NCBI GenBank assembly: GCA_031267345.1
Contig: JAIRZG010000142.1
Coordinates: 1-9,381, forward strand
Length of the DNA stretch: 9,381 bases
Source: Zoogloeaceae bacterium
Lineage (GTDB): Bacteria > Pseudomonadota > Gammaproteobacteria > Burkholderiales > Rhodocyclaceae
Reading direction: 5' to 3'
A model generated the notes under the pieces. That model did not search any database, had not been told where the DNA came from, and saw nothing but the letters and a program-made list of their open reading frames with translations. A program made the translations under genes and the position numbers. Shown here in pieces: positions 6,276 to 9,381 of the stretch. Within the stretch, counting starts at the first letter, position 1. Every line of letters begins with the position of its first letter.

Positions 6276-7259
6276 TCAGGGGAGAGAAGGCGGCATGGAG
6301 AAGTGATCGTAGCCCGGTTTTCCCCAGGGCACAATTTTTCCTTCTGGATCAATCAGTTGCGCGACAGGCGCAGCCGTGTCCACACGCATTCGACCGATAC
6401 GCCACAAGGGAAGCTCCAGTTCAGCGGCGATTCGGGCGAGCTTTGGGCGTTGCCGCGGGTGAGCGGTAAAGGCGAGTTCGTAGTCGTCGCCGCCAGAGAG
6501 CAGAGCCTCCAGCGCGAGGGCGCGTTCCACGCCTTGCGGCAGACGGGGAAGCTGGCGCAGGAAAATTTCCGCCGTCAGGCCGGAACGTTTGGCGATGTGA
6601 CCGATATCCACCAGCAGACCGTCGGAAATGTCGATGGCGGCATGGGCGAGCGGACGCAGCATTTGTCCCAGCAACAGGCGCGGCACGGGCGCTTGCAGAC
6701 GCTGGATACAGAGGCGATCAAGCGGATCGGGTAAAACGAGTTCGCCTTGCAGGCGCTTCAAGCCCAGCGCCGCCAGGCCGGGGTAGCCGGAAAGCCAGAG
6801 ATCATCGCCCGCTTTCGCGCCATCCCGACGCAACGCCTGACCGACAGGCGTCTCGCCCAACGCGGTGACAGAGAGCGTGAGCGCCCCGCTGGTCGACGTT
6901 TTCGTCATGTCGCCGCCAACGAGATCAATCTGGAATTCTTGGGCGCAGGCAAAAAATCCGGCGGCGAAAGCGGCAAGCCAGGCTTCATCGGCAGCAGGCA
7001 GACTCAAGGCCAGCAGCGCCCAACGCGCTTTCGCGCCCATCGCGGCAAGGTCGGAAAGGTTGACCGCCAGCGTTTTCCAGCCCAGATCGCGGGGATCGGT
7101 ATCCGGCAAAAAGTGAACGCCCGCCACCAACATGTCGCTGGTCACGACCAGTTCCATGTCGGGCGCGGAACGCAGCAGGGCGCAATCATCCCCCGGCCCC
7201 AGGCAGGTTTGCGGCGTCGGGCGCTGGAAATGACGGGCAATCAACTCAAATTCATTCAT
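6276..7259 (-). CDS. thiL: Thiamine-monophosphate kinase ThiL
   Basis: ThiL phosphorylates thiamine monophosphate with ATP to give thiamine diphosphate, the last step of coenzyme B1 synthesis, in the cytosol. The 327 residues match the usual length. Metal- and ATP-binding motifs of this PurM-like family are intact: GPGDDCA (21-27), VTSDMLVAGVHF (39-50), NLSDLAAMGA (67-76), GGDMTKT (115-121), ISDGL (211-215) and SGGDDYEL (255-262). The start at 7259 gives MNEFELI, the normal beginning; an ATG 12 codons upstream at 7295 keeps frame but adds non-family residues, and neither has a clear Shine-Dalgarno. The nusB-thiL order is common in proteobacteria, but here the two are separated by about 270 bases of hairpin-rich repeat, so thiL may need its own promoter; none was convincing. 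Confidence 0.96.
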   Translation of the reverse strand: MNEFELIARHFQRPTPQTCLGPGDDCALLRSAPDMELVVTSDMLVAGVHFLPDTDPRDLGWKTLAVNLSDLAAMGAKARWALLALSLPAADEAWLAAFAAGFFACAQEFQIDLVGGDMTKTSTSGALTLSVTALGETPVGQALRRDGAKAGDDLWLSGYPGLAALGLKRLQGELVLPDPLDRLCIQRLQAPVPRLLLGQMLRPLAHAAIDISDGLLVDIGHIAKRSGLTAEIFLRQLPRLPQGVERALALEALLSGGDDYELAFTAHPRQRPKLARIAAELELPLWRIGRMRVDTAAPVAQLIDPEGKIVPWGKPGYDHFSMPPSLP

Positions 7260-7344
7260 TTTCGCAATACGGCTCGTTTCCCAAGGTAATCGCATGAATG
7301 CCGATGAAATAATGGGTGATGATTTACGCAGACGCGCGGCGGTT

Positions 7345-7507
7345 CATCGTAAAACTAACTCTGGTTGAAACCCCGCCCTTCAGGGCGGTGGGAGCCGACC
7401 CCTGCCTGAAGGCAGGGGTTTCAGGCGACCGTTTTGGGAGGGGGATGCAAACCTCTCCAAAACACGTTAGACCGACAGGCCTGAAGGCCTGTCGCTAATT
7501 TCTTGCT
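7345..7507 (+). repeat. Repeat copy A: four-hairpin element between nusB and thiL, possibly an IS200/IS605-type relic
   Basis: Four hairpins lie in a row. H1: arms 7373-7378 and 7383-7388, TTCA loop. H2: 9-bp perfect stem 7398-7406 / 7411-7419, TGAA loop. H3: imperfect, 7431-7463. H4: 9-bp perfect stem 7473-7481 / 7486-7494, TGAA loop. An outer inverted repeat GAAACCCC (7367-7374) / GGGGTTTC (7415-7422) encloses H1 and H2. The direct repeat GCCTGAAGGC occurs at 7404-7413 and 7479-7488. Sequence before H1 can be read as HRKTNSG-stop, or in another frame as IVKLTLVETPP. A GAAACCCCGCCC-TTCA-GGGCGG hairpin after a short coding-like tail recalls the 3' end of IS200/IS605-type (TnpB/omega-RNA) elements; this is a memory-based comparison. 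H1 or H2 might also end or protect the nusB transcript, but T-runs are short. Confidence 0.6.
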
Positions 7508-7532
7508 CCGCAGACGAAGCCTATGCTGACAT

Positions 7533-8096
7533 TCAGGAATTTCTGTCCTCTGTCTCCTGTCCCCGGATAAAGCCAGCGGCTTTATCGAGCACCCCGTTCA
7601 CATAGCGATGGCCTTCGTTGCCGCCGAAGCGTTTGGCGAGTTCGATGGCTTCGTTGATGATGACGCGGTAGGGAGTTTCCGGGCAGTGGATGAGTTCAAA
7701 GGCGGCGATGAGCAGGATGACGGCCTCGACCGGAGAAAGCGCGTCAAAGGCGCGATCAAGGGTGGGCGCGAGGCGATCAGTCAGGACGGCGCTGTCGCGG
7801 ATGACGCCGCGCACCAGCGTGAGATAGAAATCGCTATCCACGTCCACGACTTCGGCGACGCTGGCGGCGGGTTCCGGCTCGCCCGCTTCGCTTTCTTTCG
7901 GTTTGTCGCCATCGGCGCAGACCGCCCATTGTGGCATGTGGCTTTCCACGGTTGCGGCGTCCGCGCCGCCGACGCGCCATTGGTACAGCCCCTGCAAGGC
8001 CAGTTCGCGCGCGCGGCTGCGCGGGCTGGCAGGACGGGACGCCTTCCTGCGGGCGGATTTTCCGGTTTTGACGCCGAGGTTGGCGGTCTCGTTCAT
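7533..8096 (-). CDS. nusB: Transcription antitermination factor NusB
   Basis: NusB, with S10 (NusE), binds boxA RNA and supports antitermination of rRNA operons. The 187-residue protein has the family core: RSRARELALQGLYQW (26-40), LSPVEAVILLIAAFEL (120-135), PYRVIINEAIELAKRFG (142-158) and YVNGVLDKAA (165-174). It is longer than E. coli NusB (139 residues) because of a basic N-terminal extension of about 25 residues and an acidic low-complexity insert (about 59-84, rich in E, P, A and S) between the first helices. The ATG at 8096 is chosen because it overlaps the ribH stop as ATGA and has AAGG 7 bases upstream; the open frame runs on to 8153 inside ribH. Translation is probably coupled to ribH. 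Confidence 0.95.
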   Translation of the reverse strand: MNETANLGVKTGKSARRKASRPASPRSRARELALQGLYQWRVGGADAATVESHMPQWAVCADGDKPKESEAGEPEPAASVAEVVDVDSDFYLTLVRGVIRDSAVLTDRLAPTLDRAFDALSPVEAVILLIAAFELIHCPETPYRVIINEAIELAKRFGGNEGHRYVNGVLDKAAGFIRGQETEDRNS

Positions 8097-8560
8097 CGTT
8101 CGGCCTTGATGTCGTGAATCAGACGCGCCATTTCCACGGCGGCGCGGGCGCAATCCACGCCTTTTTGTCGCGTCCGCGCCCTGGCCTGTTCTTCGTTTTC
8201 GCAGGTCAGGATGCCGTTGGCAACAGGAATGCCGGTGACAAGCTGCGCTTCCATCACGCCCCGACAGGCATCGTTGGAAACGACTTCAAAATGGTAAGTT
8301 TCGCCGCGAATGACCGCGCCCAGGGCAATCAGGGCGTCGAATCCGCCGCTTTGCGCCAGGGTTTGCAAAAGGAGCGGGATTTCCAGCGCGCCGGGGACGG
8401 AAAAGCGGCGGATGTCGGCAACACCCAATTGTTGCAGTTCAGTGACGGCGGCCTCGGTCAGCGCCACGCAGATTTCCGCGTTGAAGCGGCTGGTGACCAG
8501 ACCAAGCCGCAATCCCGCGCCATTCAAGCCGATCAGCGTGACAGGCGTAGCGTTCGACAT
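8093..8560 (-). CDS. ribH: 6,7-dimethyl-8-ribityllumazine synthase RibH
   Basis: RibH condenses 3,4-dihydroxy-2-butanone 4-phosphate with 5-amino-6-ribitylaminouracil to give lumazine, the second-last step of riboflavin synthesis. Its 155 residues match the family. Visible sites are SRFN (24-27, ring stacking by F26), VPGALEIP (55-62), GAVIRGETYHFE (81-92, with H90 matching the catalytic-site histidine of the family) and NGILT (115-119). The start at 8560 has a strong AGAGGAG about 8 bases upstream, and its A is shared with the TGA of ribBX. The open frame continues upstream to 9229, but that part is antisense-like noise over ribBX. It receives its butanone phosphate from the RibB domain encoded just upstream. 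Confidence 0.97.
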   Translation of the reverse strand: MSNATPVTLIGLNGAGLRLGLVTSRFNAEICVALTEAAVTELQQLGVADIRRFSVPGALEIPLLLQTLAQSGGFDALIALGAVIRGETYHFEVVSNDACRGVMEAQLVTGIPVANGILTCENEEQARARTRQKGVDCARAAVEMARLIHDIKAER

Positions 8561-9381
8561 CAGTTCAACTCCTCTGGCGACGCGGCAAAGCCGGTGACTT
8601 CCAGCGAAAATCCGGTCATGGAGGGCATTTTGCGCGGACTGGACAAGAGGCGCATTTTTGTAACCCCCAGATCGCGCAGGATTTGCGCGCCGATGCCGTG
8701 GGCGCGCGGATCCCATTTCGCATGGACGGGCGCCTTGTCCGCAGGCGCTTCCGTCAGACGCGCCAGAATCTCGTGGCTGCCTTCGGGGCGATGCATGAGC
8801 ACGATGACGCCATGCCCGTTTCTGGCGATGGCGGCCTGCGCCTGTTCGACGCTGAACGCGCCGGACTGGCCTTCCGGATCGAGAAAATCGAGCACGGAAA
8901 GCGGCACATGCACCCGCACCAGCGTCTCGCCCGCAACGGGAATCTCGCCCTTCACCAGCGCCAGATGCGCCGCGCCGGAAGCCTTGTCGACATAGGCATG
9001 GAGCAAGAATTCGCCGTGCGCCGTCCGGATGGCGCGCGAGGCCACGCGCTCGACCAGCGTTTCGGAGGCGGCGCGGTAATGAATCAGGTCGGCAATGCTG
9101 CCTACCTTGATGTTGTGGACGCGGGAAAATTCGAGCAAATCCGGCAGGCGCGCCATCGAACCATCTTCCTTCAGCACTTCGCAAATCACCGCCGCCGGCT
9201 CCAGTCCGGCCAGACGGGTCAGGTCGCAACCCGCTTCGGTGTGTCCGGCGCGCACCAGCACGCCGCCTTCTTTCGCCGTAATCGGGAAAATATGACCGGG
9301 CTGCACAATGTCATCGGGCGTGGCGTGGCGGGCGACCGCCGCCCGCACCGTGCGGGCGCGGTCAAAGGCGGAAATGCCAGT
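8560..9381 (-). CDS. ribBX: RibBX: DHBP synthase with a degenerate GTP cyclohydrolase II-like domain (5' end outside window)
   Basis: The window holds the last 273 residues; the frame stays open to the right edge, so the start is missing. The RibB part has TGISAFDRART (1-11), DDIVQPGHIFPI (23-34) and GHTEAGCDL (46-54), and ends near the IKVGSIADLIHYR segment. RibB turns ribulose 5-phosphate into formate and 3,4-dihydroxy-2-butanone 4-phosphate. From about residue 103 the chain follows the RibA fold. However, the zinc cysteines of active GTP cyclohydrolase II (C54, C65 and C67 in E. coli RibA) have no counterparts in the RVHVPLSVLDFLDPEG region, and catalytic blocks are altered (HRPEGS in place of the RQEGR type). 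This matches the published RibBX class in proteobacteria, where the tail lacks cyclohydrolase activity. A separate RibA is therefore expected elsewhere in the genome. The stop shares one base with the ribH start. Confidence 0.92.
   Translation of the reverse strand, partial: TGISAFDRARTVRAAVARHATPDDIVQPGHIFPITAKEGGVLVRAGHTEAGCDLTRLAGLEPAAVICEVLKEDGSMARLPDLLEFSRVHNIKVGSIADLIHYRAASETLVERVASRAIRTAHGEFLLHAYVDKASGAAHLALVKGEIPVAGETLVRVHVPLSVLDFLDPEGQSGAFSVEQAQAAIARNGHGVIVLMHRPEGSHEILARLTEAPADKAPVHAKWDPRAHGIGAQILRDLGVTKMRLLSSPRKMPSMTGFSLEVTGFAASPEELN

Noticed and set aside
4622..6469. A 615-codon plus-strand open frame antisense to der and the end of thiL
   Set aside because: It is the reverse shadow of GC-rich der. 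It has no family motifs and repeats of G, F and Q typical of antisense translation, while der on the other strand has complete GTPase motifs.
7260..7295. thiL start at 7295
   Set aside because: Adds 12 residues outside the family's usual MNEFELI-type start; kept only as an alternative.
7367..7422. Standard intrinsic terminator for nusB
   Set aside because: Stems are strong but no run of T follows on either strand, and the same element recurs elsewhere, so it is better explained as a repeat.
7345..7507. CRISPR array
   Set aside because: The hairpins differ in sequence and spacing; there is no regular repeat-spacer pattern and no cas gene.
7260..7532. Thiamine (TPP) or FMN riboswitch before thiL
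   Set aside because: No conserved core elements of either riboswitch could be recognised; the gap is accounted for by the hairpin repeat.
8561..9229. N-terminal extension of the ribH frame
   Set aside because: Arginine/glycine-rich out-of-frame reading of ribBX; a strong ribosome site and family homology place the start at 8560.

Overview
The window reads as about 9.4 kb of chromosome from a GC-rich proteobacterium, most likely a betaproteobacterium. The evidence is gene content and family details: a RibB protein with a cysteine-free GTP cyclohydrolase II-like tail (the RibBX type), a ribBX-ribH-nusB-thiL order, a Der GTPase of about 444 residues whose first G4 motif is NKTE, and an IS481-type transposase end. 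All the housekeeping genes lie on the minus strand, so transcription runs from right to left. The genus cannot be read from the sequence.

Right part (9381 to 4937). A riboflavin/transcription block enters from beyond the right edge: ribBX (partial), ribH and nusB, joined by 1-nt and 4-nt stop/start overlaps. After nusB comes a 273-base gap filled with hairpins (repeat copy A), then thiL (thiamine-phosphate kinase) and, 4 bases later, der (two-GTPase-domain ribosome assembly factor).

Middle (4936 to 4374). A 550-base stretch without a recognisable gene holds a rearranged second copy (copy B) of the element after nusB, an unidentified 60-codon open fragment, a large GC-rich palindrome, a possible promoter and two tiny ATGA-linked reading frames leading into the next operon.

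Left-centre (4373 to 954). Three tightly overlapping genes form a surface-glycan operon: a YbhN/AglD-type flippase-like membrane protein, a Wzy/WaaL-type O-antigen polymerase or ligase, and a CapM-like GT4 glycosyltransferase. Together they suggest building and polymerising or transferring a lipid-linked glycan at the inner membrane, although the sugar and acceptor cannot be read.

Left end (953 to 1). A separately promoted YcbL/glyoxalase II-like metallo-beta-lactamase-fold hydrolase runs leftward and meets, tail to tail, the 3' end of an IS481-family transposase whose last codons are cut off by an in-frame TAG.

The least ordinary signal is the pair of inverted, hairpin-rich repeats (A at 7345-7507, B at 4811-4896) flanking thiL-der. 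B equals A minus exactly one interval between two 10-bp direct repeats. The pair looks like relics of a small mobile element, possibly the end of an IS200/IS605-type element. No tRNA, rRNA, CRISPR array, riboswitch or convincing new defence system was seen.
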